From: Streptomyces lydicus
Lineage (GTDB): Bacteria; Actinomycetota; Actinomycetes; Streptomycetales; Streptomycetaceae
Length of the DNA: 64,000 nt
Direction: 5' to 3'
NCBI RefSeq assembly: GCF_000717345.1
Contig: NZ_JNZA01000009.1
Span: 1-64,000 of the forward strand
Part shown: positions 25,348 through 32,903 of the stretch, piece by piece
Layout of the letters: every line of letters starts with the position of its first letter
How positions within the stretch are numbered: the first letter of the stretch is position 1
The notes under the pieces: generated by a model
Database searches by the model: none
What the model was told of the DNA's origin: nothing
Seen by the model: the letters and a program-made list of their open reading frames with translations, nothing else
Made by a program: the position numbers and the translations under genes

Positions 25348-26583
25348 TCAGCGAGCCTTGTCGAACTCGCGCACTATCTGTGGCAGGGCCTTCAGGACCG
25401 TCGCGCTGTGGTCGAACTCGCCGACATCACTGAGCTGTTGGTCAGCCCCTTTGGCGGTCAGCTGGCGCCGGCAGCGCAGGGAGTTCGCAAAGGAGACGTC
25501 CTTGTCGCCCCTGGCGTGAAAGAGGTGCACCGGGACGTCGGGCCGCCAGTCACACGTGCTGTCCATCACCCCCAGTTTGCGCCGCAGATCCCCCGTGGGG
25601 TGGCGCACCTTCTGAAGGAAGGCTTCGGTGAACAGTTGCTTCGAGGTCCTGGGCAGTGCGGCCGCGAGCTCCGACGCCTTGTGGTCGCCGTCGAACAGCG
25701 TCTCCACCTTCTTGTCGTAAGGCGCTCGGAACGCCTGGTCCGGGGCGCCGTACAGGCCATACATCCGGTTCCACGCGGTCGCGAAATAGGCGAGGTAGAG
25801 CGAGGACCGTTCGACCTTGTCGTCTGCCGCGGCGGCCTCGAAACCGCTCAGATCGAACGGCCCGGCGACCGGGGCGAGGACACCCGGACGGAAATACGGA
25901 TCGACGCCCTGCTGCAGGGCCCGCCCGACCAGCATCGTGGCGGGGCCGCCCTGGGAGAACCCGCTGATGAGTACGCGCCGGTCGAGGCCGCGACCCTCCC
26001 TGCGGGCGAACGTACGTGTCGCCCGCAATGCGTCCACCGAAGCCGTAACGGTTGCCTTCGGGTTCCCGTACGGATGGATTCCGGGGCCTTTTCCCAGGCC
26101 GAGGTAGTCCGGGGCAGATACCGCGCGCCCGGTCGAGGCGAACAGCAGCGCCGTGGCCCGGTCGCGAGACTCGTCGTTCACCGAGGCCACCTCTCCTCGG
26201 TACACCTCGGTGCCGTGCAACCAGGACACGACCCGAAGGCCACGTTCGTCGTTCTTGGGCATCGCGACCAACTCGCTGGCCGTGGTGGGCTTGCCCTTGA
26301 AATCGACGGTGCGATACACGATCCGGTCAGCCCGCACGCCGTAGCGGACCTGTGTGGCATCGATACCCTCCTTGGCCACGCGGGCTGCGACCTCCTTGGC
26401 GTCCAGGTCCGCCACGGGAATCACGGAGACCACCGCACCGCGCGTTGCGGGATGCTGGTGAGCAGGCGGGGAAGAGCGCCGGCTGTCGTCATCGCACCCG
26501 GCCGCCGCCAGCACGGTCACGGCACACACCAGGGCGAGGGCGGCGTGCTTGACTGAACTTCCGTCGAACCGAGAAATGCTCAT
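25348..26583 (-). CDS. Lipoprotein alpha/beta-hydrolase (secretory lipase-like)
   Basis: A 411-residue predicted lipoprotein. The signal peptide ends in LAAAGC with the lipidated Cys at about residue 30, followed by DDDSRRSS. The hydrolase core has HGTEVY (oxyanion region), DYLGLG and the nucleophile elbow GFSQGG. A late HARGDKD (acid) and FDHSAT (His) complete a Ser-Asp-His triad. These features match secretory lipase/esterase proteins that act on lipids or esters outside the membrane. The ATG at 26583 was chosen because it gives a normal signal peptide, although its ribosome binding site is weak. The frame stays open upstream. It is preceded by a 212-bp gap and is probably its own unit. Confidence 0.85.
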   Translation of the reverse strand: MSISRFDGSSVKHAALALVCAVTVLAAAGCDDDSRRSSPPAHQHPATRGAVVSVIPVADLDAKEVAARVAKEGIDATQVRYGVRADRIVYRTVDFKGKPTTASELVAMPKNDERGLRVVSWLHGTEVYRGEVASVNDESRDRATALLFASTGRAVSAPDYLGLGKGPGIHPYGNPKATVTASVDALRATRTFARREGRGLDRRVLISGFSQGGPATMLVGRALQQGVDPYFRPGVLAPVAGPFDLSGFEAAAADDKVERSSLYLAYFATAWNRMYGLYGAPDQAFRAPYDKKVETLFDGDHKASELAAALPRTSKQLFTEAFLQKVRHPTGDLRRKLGVMDSTCDWRPDVPVHLFHARGDKDVSFANSLRCRRQLTAKGADQQLSDVGEFDHSATVLKALPQIVREFDKAR

Positions 26584-26795
26584 GGCTGGACTCTGCCGTG
26601 CCCGGCACACTCGGCGCATTGCGACCAACACCCCACTCAGCAGGGGGTTTTCCCTACCTGCGTGGCCAACCCTGAGCATCTGGTCCATGGCCTGGCACCC
26701 GGGCGAGCTGAACGGTGCGCACGGAGCCGGCCAACTGCGGCGGGGCGGAACAGTGTGACCCCTGCCGCTTGACGAAGGAGATAGGCGCCCCGGCA

Positions 26796-28193
26796 TCACG
26801 CCACCTTCGGCGCCGCCCGCATCCCGATGTAGCAGCACTCCGTGCCGTCGCCCAGCGTCGAGAAGACCACCGGCATGTAACCCTCGCTGAACGAAGGGCC
26901 CGCGCCCGTCCCCGCGAAGACGGACTCCGTCACGGCGTACAGGTCCACGTCCAAGGGCGGCGAGAAGTCCTTCATGCCGTCCACGAACTCGTAGACCAGG
27001 TGGGGCGCGCCCTCGCGCTCGGAGACGGTGATGACGACACCGGCGCGCTTGTACGTCCCGACGTACCGCGAGAAGTCCACCACCGGTGGCTGCGCGGGCG
27101 GTTCGAAGGCGTCCGGCATCCGCACGCCCGCAAGATCACCGAGCAGTTCACGGAAGAGCGCCGCGTAGAGTTCGCGCGCGCCGCCGCCGTTGGTGAGCAG
27201 CGCGACGGCCACGCCCGCCTGCGGGACCACGCGGAGGTAGCCGTACTGGCCGATCGCGGCGCCGTCGTGGCCGTACCCCGCGATGCCGTCCCAGTCGTAG
27301 AGGGTCCACCCAAGGCCCCAACCGTCCGCGCTGACCGTCCACTTGTCGGGCACGTCGGCCACCCGGCGCTGCATCAGCTCGACGGTCTCGGCGCCGAGCA
27401 ACCGCGTCCCGTCGGGCGCCGTGCCGCCGTCGAGGTGCATCTTGGCCAGGCGCGCCACGTCACCCGCCGAGACCAGGACCCTGCCGTACGGGCCCGCCGA
27501 GCGCGGCATCAAGTCCCAGGCGGGGGCCGGGTCCGGGTACTGGCCCGGCTCCCCGAGGTGGCTCATCGCGACGCGGTACGAGAGGGCCTCCTCGGGCAGC
27601 GTCATGGAGCGCTCGAGGCCGAGCGGGGTGAAGAGGCGGTCCTTCAGGGCCTCGTCCCAGGTCTGGCCCGTCAGGACCTCGATGATGCGGCCGAGGACGT
27701 TGTAGCCGATGCCGCTGTAGGAGACGGCGGTGCCGGGGCGGCAGTCCAGGGCGACGTCCTTGGCGGCCTCGACGTACCGGGCGAGACAGTCGTCGCCACG
27801 CCCGGCGTCATAGGTGAAGTCACAGGTCAGCCCACTGGTGTGGGAGAGCAGCTGGCGGGTGGTGATGGTCCGCGTGGCCTCCTCGTCGGCCGTCCCGAAC
27901 TCGGGGACGATGTCCTTCACCGGCGCGTCCAGGTCCAGTTCACCCGAGTCGACGAGGCGCATGATCAGCGTCGAGGTGTAGACCTTGGCTATCGAACCGG
28001 ACTGGAACACCGAGTCCGTCGTCACCTCCACCCCGGTCCCCCGGTGCAGCACACCGCTCGCCAGCTCGTGGACCTCCCCGTCGACAAGCACCGCGAGCGC
28101 GGCCCCCGGCACGTGGTGGGCAGCACGCAGCTCGTCGAACCGGGCCTGCCAGTGCGCGAGGTCGAGGCTGCGGTCGAACTTCTTCTCCGACAT
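26796..28193 (-). CDS. Serine beta-lactamase-like hydrolase (class C/PBP4* family)
   Basis: A 465-residue penicillin-binding-protein-like esterase/peptidase. SIAK (residues 67-70, within FQSGSIAKVYTS) provides the nucleophile and Lys. YSGIGYN supplies the Tyr-x-Asn motif and GHDGAAIGQ the HxG-type third motif. A C-terminal lipocalin-like region (about 370-465, GTYKRAGVVITVSEREG) is common in this family. There is no signal peptide, so a cytosolic esterase or peptidase is more likely than antibiotic resistance. The ATG at 28193 follows AAGGGG. It is divergent from a TetR regulator with two inverted repeats between them. Confidence 0.88.
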   Translation of the reverse strand: MSEKKFDRSLDLAHWQARFDELRAAHHVPGAALAVLVDGEVHELASGVLHRGTGVEVTTDSVFQSGSIAKVYTSTLIMRLVDSGELDLDAPVKDIVPEFGTADEEATRTITTRQLLSHTSGLTCDFTYDAGRGDDCLARYVEAAKDVALDCRPGTAVSYSGIGYNVLGRIIEVLTGQTWDEALKDRLFTPLGLERSMTLPEEALSYRVAMSHLGEPGQYPDPAPAWDLMPRSAGPYGRVLVSAGDVARLAKMHLDGGTAPDGTRLLGAETVELMQRRVADVPDKWTVSADGWGLGWTLYDWDGIAGYGHDGAAIGQYGYLRVVPQAGVAVALLTNGGGARELYAALFRELLGDLAGVRMPDAFEPPAQPPVVDFSRYVGTYKRAGVVITVSEREGAPHLVYEFVDGMKDFSPPLDVDLYAVTESVFAGTGAGPSFSEGYMPVVFSTLGDGTECCYIGMRAAPKVA

Positions 28194-28225
28194 GGGGACC
28201 CCTTCGATGCGTACGCTGTTCTCTT

Positions 28226-28273
28226 GATGCGCACACTGTACGCATCGAAGATCGATGTGCGCAAGATGCGCAC
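28226..28273. promoter_or_regulatory. Operator-like inverted repeats in the divergent TetR control region
   Basis: Repeat 1 spans 28226-28246 with arms GATGCG and CGCATC around ACACTGT, a 21-bp palindrome with one mismatched pair. Repeat 2 spans 28257-28273, GTGCGC-AAGAT-GCGCAC, a perfect 6-5-6 repeat. A further GATGCGTAC half-site lies at 28206-28214. They lie between the beta-lactamase-like gene and the tetR gene. TetR dimers usually bind 15-20 bp palindromes next to their own gene, so binding here is inferred. Confidence 0.65.
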
Positions 28274-28334
28274 GCCGTGCGCTACCTTGATGGCGGCGCC
28301 GGACGCATTGGCGCCGGACACACGAGGAGGCCCC

Positions 28335-29036
28335 ATGCCCGCCGACGAGAAACCGATCGCCTCGGTCTGGACCCGCCCACGCCGCCAACGCGAGCAGCTC
28401 AGCCGCGAGCAGATCGTCACGGAGGCCGTCCAACTCCTCGACACGGACGGCCTGGAGTCCCTCAGCATGCGCAAGCTCGGCACCCGGCTCGACGCGGGCG
28501 CCACCTCGCTCTACCGCCACGTGGCCAACAAGGACGAGCTCATCGAGCTGGTCGTCGACGAGGTCTACGGCGAGCTCGAGGTCCCTGCCGCGGACGCGGC
28601 GGACTGGCGGACCCCGGCCGCCCGCAGCGCCTACAGCCTGCGGGCGATGATCCTCCGCCACCCCTGGGTCGCCTCCGTACTCGGCCAGGTCGGCCTCATC
28701 CACCTCGGTCCGAACGTGACGAAGATGTCGGAGCGCATGGCTGCCGTGTACAGGGCGGCCGGTTTCCCCTCGGACGAGACCGGGCACGCCATGAAAACGG
28801 TCATCTCGTACGTCATCGGAATGGCGACCAGTGAGGCCGCGTACCTGTCGCTGATCGCCCGAAGCGGCAAGAGCGAGCGCGAGTTCATCGAGAGCCTGCG
28901 GTCCGCCGGCGAGGAGGGTCCGCAGGCCGAAGACCCCGAAACGGCCCGCGACGAGACGTTCGACTACGGGCTCCGGCGCGTACTCGACGGCCTGCAGGTG
29001 CGGCTCGGCGAGATCCCCGGCGACGCCGCCGAATGA
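28335..29036 (+). CDS. TetR family regulator (TetR/TetR_C-like)
   Basis: A 233-residue regulator. The N-terminal HTH (about 20-70) reads LSREQIVTEAVQLLDTDGLESLSMRKLGTRLDAGATSLYRHVANKDELIELVVD, the type seen in TetR(C)-class proteins such as drug-responsive repressors. The C-terminal ligand domain contains HPWVASVLGQ and GFPSDETGHAMKTVISYVIGMATSEAAYLSL. The ATG at 28335 was chosen for the GAGGAGG directly upstream. It probably represses itself and the divergent beta-lactamase-like gene. Confidence 0.9.
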   Translation: MPADEKPIASVWTRPRRQREQLSREQIVTEAVQLLDTDGLESLSMRKLGTRLDAGATSLYRHVANKDELIELVVDEVYGELEVPAADAADWRTPAARSAYSLRAMILRHPWVASVLGQVGLIHLGPNVTKMSERMAAVYRAAGFPSDETGHAMKTVISYVIGMATSEAAYLSLIARSGKSEREFIESLRSAGEEGPQAEDPETARDETFDYGLRRVLDGLQVRLGEIPGDAAE

Positions 29037-29181
29037 TCCTGACGGTGAGCTGAGTCACGATCCTCGAACCACGTCTCAAGCGGGGGAGCGCAGGCGGCCC
29101 CCAGCACTGCAATCACAGGCCACCGCAGGCTTGCGTCAGCATCACTGTGCTGACACGTCAGCACGGAAAATGGGGACAAAA
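29037..29181. other. Short gap with a perfect 16-bp palindrome
   Basis: Between tetR and the tRNA-Ala terminator. It contains TGCTGAC-AC-GTCAGCA at 29148-29163, a perfect inverted repeat with a 2-base centre. No gene is seen. The palindrome could be an operator or a remnant of a tetR terminator. It has no T-run, and no flanking gene start lies close to it. Confidence 0.5.
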
Positions 29182-29220
29182 ACACCCCTCTGACTGCGTT
29201 TATGCAAGTCAGAGGGGTGT
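29182..29220 (-). terminator. Rho-independent terminator of tRNA-Ala
   Basis: Arms ACACCCCTCTGACT (29182-29195) and AGTCAGAGGGGTGT (29207-29220) form a perfect 14-bp stem. On the minus strand it is followed by TTTTTG. It directly follows the leftward tRNA-Ala. Confidence 0.92.
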
Positions 29221-29227
29221 AGTGGAG

Positions 29228-29300
29228 TGGAGCCTAGGGGAGTCGAACCCCTGACATCTGCCATGCAAAGACAGCGCTCTACCAACTGAGCTAAGGCCCC
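29228..29300 (-). tRNA. tRNA-Ala (TGC)
   Basis: A 73-nt tRNA on the minus strand: acceptor GGGGCCT, D-arm TAGCTCAGTTGGTAGAGC, anticodon stem-loop CTGTC-TTTGCAT-GGCAG with anticodon TGC, T-arm AGGGGTTCGACTCCCCT and discriminator A. CCA is not encoded. A strong terminator follows. Confidence 0.95.
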
Positions 29301-29427
29301 TTCGCGGACCAGGGTACCCGGTGTCCGGCACCTTTCCCGACCGGGTATCGCCGCACCCCGTCGCTCTCCGTAGGATGCTTCGCGAGATTCGCGGCAGCGA
29401 AGCGACCGGGGAGACAGGGGAGACGGT

Positions 29428-29976
29428 ATGGACGCAGCACAGCAGGAAGCCACCGCACGAGCCCGGGAGCTGCAGCGCAGTTGGTACGGGGAGCCTCTGG
29501 GAGCGCTGTTCCGCCGTCTCATCGACGATCTCGGCCTCAACCAGGCCCGGCTGGCCGCCGTGCTGGGCCTCTCCGCCCCGATGCTGTCCCAGCTGATGAG
29601 CGGACAGCGGGCGAAGATAGGCAACCCGGCCGTGGTCCAGCGGGTCCAGGCGCTGCAGGAACTGGCCGGTCAGGTCTCGGACGGCAGTGTGAGCGCCGCC
29701 GAGGCCACCGACCGCATGGAGGAGATCAAGAAGACGGCGGGCGGCTCGGTGCTCAACAACACCGCACAGCAGACGTCGTCGACCGGGGCGACCACGGTGC
29801 GGCGGGTGGTCCGGGAGATCCAGTCGCTGCTGCGATCGGTGTCCGACGCCGGCGACATCATCGATGCGGCGAACACCCTCGCCCCCACTCATCCCGAACT
29901 GGCAGAGTTCCTCCGGGTCTACGGTGCCGGCCGCACCGCGGACGCGGTCGCCCACTACGAGGGGCACCAGAACTAG
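29428..29976 (+). CDS. Helix-turn-helix DNA-binding protein paired with a Ser/Thr kinase
   Basis: A 182-residue protein. An N-terminal HTH of Xre/Cro type (about 25-75) has LIDDLGLNQARLAAVLGLSAPMLSQLMSGQRAKIGNPAVVQRVQAL. The remainder is helical, with a possible dimerisation stretch and a Thr/Ser-rich middle (NNTAQQTSSTGATTV) that could be phosphorylated. It ends 48 bp before the kinase gene on the same strand, so co-transcription is likely. This suggests a kinase-modulated regulator. Its binding targets are unknown. Confidence 0.82.
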   Translation: MDAAQQEATARARELQRSWYGEPLGALFRRLIDDLGLNQARLAAVLGLSAPMLSQLMSGQRAKIGNPAVVQRVQALQELAGQVSDGSVSAAEATDRMEEIKKTAGGSVLNNTAQQTSSTGATTVRRVVREIQSLLRSVSDAGDIIDAANTLAPTHPELAEFLRVYGAGRTADAVAHYEGHQN

Positions 29977-30024
29977 CTCCACGGCCGGCCACAGGGGACG
30001 TCGCGAGAAAGCGGACGGGGCGCA

Positions 30025-31368
30025 ATGGGTGAGATCTTCGCCGGTCGGTACGAGCTGATCGATCCGATCGGCCGAGGGGGTGTGGGCGCGGTCTGGCGCG
30101 CCTGGGACCACCGGCGCCGTCGCTACGTGGCGGCCAAGGTGCTGCAGCAGAGCGACGCGCACACGCTGCTGCGGTTCGTCCGCGAACAGGCGCTGCGGAT
30201 CGACCATCCGCATGTGCTGGCCCCGGCGAGCTGGGCCGCCGACGACGACAAGGTGCTGTTCACCATGGATCTGGTGAACGGCGGCTCGCTGGCCCACCTG
30301 ACCGGCGACTACGGCCCCCTGCCGCCGCGGTTCGTGTGCGTGCTGCTCGACCAGTTGCTGGCCGGGCTGACCGCGGTGCACGCGGAGGGCGTGGTGCACC
30401 GCGACATCAAACCGGCGAACATCCTGCTGGAGGCCACCGGCACCGGGCGTCCGCACCTGCGGCTGTCGGACTTCGGCATCGCGATGCGCAAGGGCGAGCC
30501 GCGGCTCACCGAGGCCAACTATGTGGTGGGGACGCCCGGTTATTTCGCTCCCGAGCAGATGCTGGGCGCCGAACCGGACTTCCCCGCGGACCTGTTCGCG
30601 GTCGGCCTGGTCGCGCTCTATCTGCTCACCGGGATCAAGCCGGACGCCGAGGAGCTGATCGGGCACTTCGCCGACCACGGGATCCCGAACGCGCCCGAGG
30701 ACGTACCGGAGCCGCTGTGGCAGGTGCTGGCGTCCTTGGTGCACCCCAACCCGGACTGCCGCTTCAAGACGGCCACAGGGGCGCGCAAGGCGGTTCTGGC
30801 CGCCGTGGAGATGCTGCCGGAACCGACCGTCGAGGAAGAGATCGTCGAGGTCTTCGACCACATCGGCCCGCTGCCGGCCGGATACGGTCCGGACGGGCCG
30901 CCGAAGACCAAGGGGACCGCCGGGGAGCCGACGTCGGGCGCCGCGCTGGGCACCGGCGTCCTCGGGCACGGTTCCCTGTCGGACACCGGGAGCTTCCAGC
31001 TCGCGCCGCCCGGGCCGAGCACCCCGCCGACACCCACGCCCACCCCGACACCGGTACCCGGCCCCGCTCCGGCGTCCACACCGGTGTCCACGCCGGTGCC
31101 CGTGCCGATGCCGCAGTCGCCGCCCCCGCCTCCGGCCTACGAGCCGACCGCCGCGGTCCACCACGAGAACCCGGCGACCCGTCCCTACACGGCCGGGCCG
31201 CACCCGGTGCCGGGGCAGCCTCCGGTGGGCGCACTCGCGAGCGCGCCCGCCGCGGCGCCGCCGGCCCCGTACCGGAGACCGGGACCGCCCCCGAAGGTCG
31301 CGGTCCCGGTGCTGATCGTGGCGCTGCTGTGCATCGCGGTCGGCGTCTGGGCGCTGCTCTCCGCCTGA
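30025..31368 (+). CDS. Membrane-anchored Ser/Thr protein kinase
   Basis: A 447-residue kinase with an intact catalytic domain (1-270): GRGGVGAV, the ATP-binding Lys38 in AAKVL, VVHRDIKPANILL, LSDFGIAM and the activation loop VVGTPGYFAPEQM. Residues 285-410 are Pro/Thr/Ala-rich and disordered. A single helix at the very C-terminus (VPVLIVALLCIAVGVWALLSA) tail-anchors it in the membrane with almost no extracellular part. So unlike PknB it has no sensor domain of its own and may need a partner. It is in tandem with the HTH gene and convergent with the two surface-protein genes that follow. Confidence 0.92.
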   Translation: MGEIFAGRYELIDPIGRGGVGAVWRAWDHRRRRYVAAKVLQQSDAHTLLRFVREQALRIDHPHVLAPASWAADDDKVLFTMDLVNGGSLAHLTGDYGPLPPRFVCVLLDQLLAGLTAVHAEGVVHRDIKPANILLEATGTGRPHLRLSDFGIAMRKGEPRLTEANYVVGTPGYFAPEQMLGAEPDFPADLFAVGLVALYLLTGIKPDAEELIGHFADHGIPNAPEDVPEPLWQVLASLVHPNPDCRFKTATGARKAVLAAVEMLPEPTVEEEIVEVFDHIGPLPAGYGPDGPPKTKGTAGEPTSGAALGTGVLGHGSLSDTGSFQLAPPGPSTPPTPTPTPTPVPGPAPASTPVSTPVPVPMPQSPPPPPAYEPTAAVHHENPATRPYTAGPHPVPGQPPVGALASAPAAAPPAPYRRPGPPPKVAVPVLIVALLCIAVGVWALLSA

Positions 31369-31392
31369 CGGGTCCGTGGCGGCTGCCGCGGG

Positions 31393-32871
31393 CTACCAGC
31401 CCTGTGGGGGCCGGAACTGCTGCTGATGCGGTGTCTGTTGTCCGGGCCGTCCCGGCTGCGTCGGCCGGTTTGACGAGGAGGACGGGGCTGCCTGAGTGGT
31501 GGCCTGCGGCAGCGGCGCCGGCCCGGTGCCCGGCCCCGCTCCCGGCCCCGCGAGGGCCCGCGCCGCCGACCGCCGGGCCGCCAGGGTCCAGGCGCCCAGC
31601 CCCGCCAGCAGCACCGACCCCGCGCCGATCCCGGCGTAGCCGACCGTGGTCAGCGTGCCGCTCTTCGCCGCCTCCTCCGCGGTCTGGCCGTTGCGCGCCA
31701 TCTCCTGGTCCTCGGGCGTGACGGAGAAGGTGCCGGCCGGCTCGGCGTAGCCCGGCCCGGCCTTGGCGGTACCCCGGACGTCCACCCGGAGGGTGAGCTC
31801 CGTGCCCTTGGAGAAGTAGCGCGCGGTGTTGGGACTCAGGCTGACCGCGAGGTAGTACCACCCGGCGAACCGCATCGCATTGACCGAGTCCGTCGGGTTG
31901 AGGCGGTTGCCGTAGTCGACGGGCGCGGTGAACGTCGGGGCGACGGCCGGCTTCCCCTCGTACGGGACGAAGTTGGGCGCACCGACCGCGCCACGGGCCG
32001 GGTTGTAGACGGCCAGCCCGAGCGCGCTCGGGAGGAAGTCGGTGGCTCCGGACGAGGCGTTCGGCAGCTCCGCGCTCAGATTGAGCCGCTGCCCCCAGTC
32101 CACCGGCACCCGGTAGAAGCGGGTCTCGCCGGGCTTGATGTGGTCCTTCCAGACACCGGGGGCGACCGAACCGGCGTCGTTGAAGCCCGTGCCGCCCCTG
32201 GCAGTGCGTTTCGTGGGGTCCGTGCGTGGGGCCGGTGTCGCGGTGCTCCAGCTGCCCGGTGCCGGCCGTGCCGGGGCCGCGCCCTTGAGCGGGGGCTCGT
32301 CGAGGTGGTTCAGCTCGATCGGCCAGGGGTCGGGCCCTGACGTGGCCGAGCCCTCCCGCCTGACCACCACGTAGTACGGGCCGGCCTTCTGACACTCCGT
32401 ACGGTCGGCACCGATGCGTCGGGCGGCGTAGTCCGCGATCGGATACGCCATGCCGCCGCCGCTGAAGGACGGCGTGGCGTCCGGCCCGCAGGACGTCCCG
32501 CTGCTGTCCTGGATGCTGATGGTGAGCTTGTCCTTGTAGTCCTCGACCTTGGTGCCCGGCGGGGGCGCCGCGACCGCCGAGAAATACGCGGTGTGCTTGG
32601 CGTCCAGGGTGACCGCGTAGTACTTCTGCTCACCCCGCTTGATGGCGTCGGTGTGCAGCCCGGGCGTGAGCTGCGGGGCGTCCGCGGCACTGGAGGTGCC
32701 GCGGACCTGTGTGGCACCGCTCGCCGTCCGGTAGCCGGGGAGGCTTTCGGCCCGGGCCACCGCCATCGCCCCCGGCAGGGCCGTTCCCGCGGCGAGCGCC
32801 GCCAGGACGGCAACCGCTCTGCGTCCGTGTTTCACGTGAAACATCGTCCGAGTCGTCCTGCGCCCCGTCAC
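31393..32871 (-). CDS. Secreted, C-terminally anchored surface protein of unknown function
   Basis: A 492-residue protein. An N-terminal signal peptide (RRAVAVLAALAAGTALPGAMAVARAES) is followed by an extracellular region and one C-terminal membrane helix (about 405-425) before a short Pro/Gln-rich cytoplasmic tail. The extracellular part includes a module GGTGFNDAG...PGVWKDHIKPGETRFYRVPVDWGQRLNLS that recurs in the upstream VWA protein. The GTG at 32871 has GAGGGG upstream. A later ATG at 32844 overlaps a parS site and would start MFHVKH. No enzymatic motif is recognised. It is transcribed after the VWA gene and is convergent with the kinase. Confidence 0.75.
   Translation of the reverse strand: MTGRRTTRTMFHVKHGRRAVAVLAALAAGTALPGAMAVARAESLPGYRTASGATQVRGTSSAADAPQLTPGLHTDAIKRGEQKYYAVTLDAKHTAYFSAVAAPPPGTKVEDYKDKLTISIQDSSGTSCGPDATPSFSGGGMAYPIADYAARRIGADRTECQKAGPYYVVVRREGSATSGPDPWPIELNHLDEPPLKGAAPARPAPGSWSTATPAPRTDPTKRTARGGTGFNDAGSVAPGVWKDHIKPGETRFYRVPVDWGQRLNLSAELPNASSGATDFLPSALGLAVYNPARGAVGAPNFVPYEGKPAVAPTFTAPVDYGNRLNPTDSVNAMRFAGWYYLAVSLSPNTARYFSKGTELTLRVDVRGTAKAGPGYAEPAGTFSVTPEDQEMARNGQTAEEAAKSGTLTTVGYAGIGAGSVLLAGLGAWTLAARRSAARALAGPGAGPGTGPAPLPQATTQAAPSSSSNRPTQPGRPGQQTPHQQQFRPPQGW
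32829..32842. other. parS site at the start of a surface-protein gene
   Basis: A perfect GTTTCACGTGAAAC. It is in frame with the leftward gene and encodes FHVK immediately after an internal ATG. It is about 12.5 kb from oriC on the gyrA side. Confidence 0.92.
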
Positions 32872-32903
32872 CACGAGCCACCCCTCATCGGATCCGCATT
32901 CCC

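Noticed and set aside
26796..28193. Antibiotic-resistance beta-lactamase
   Set aside because: The SIAK and YxN motifs are shared with esterases and peptidases. There is no export signal, and the C-terminal lipocalin-like part is typical of non-resistance family members.
26715..28334. Long upstream extension of the TetR reading frame
   Set aside because: It is antisense to the beta-lactamase-like gene. The HTH protein has a proper ribosome site at 28335.
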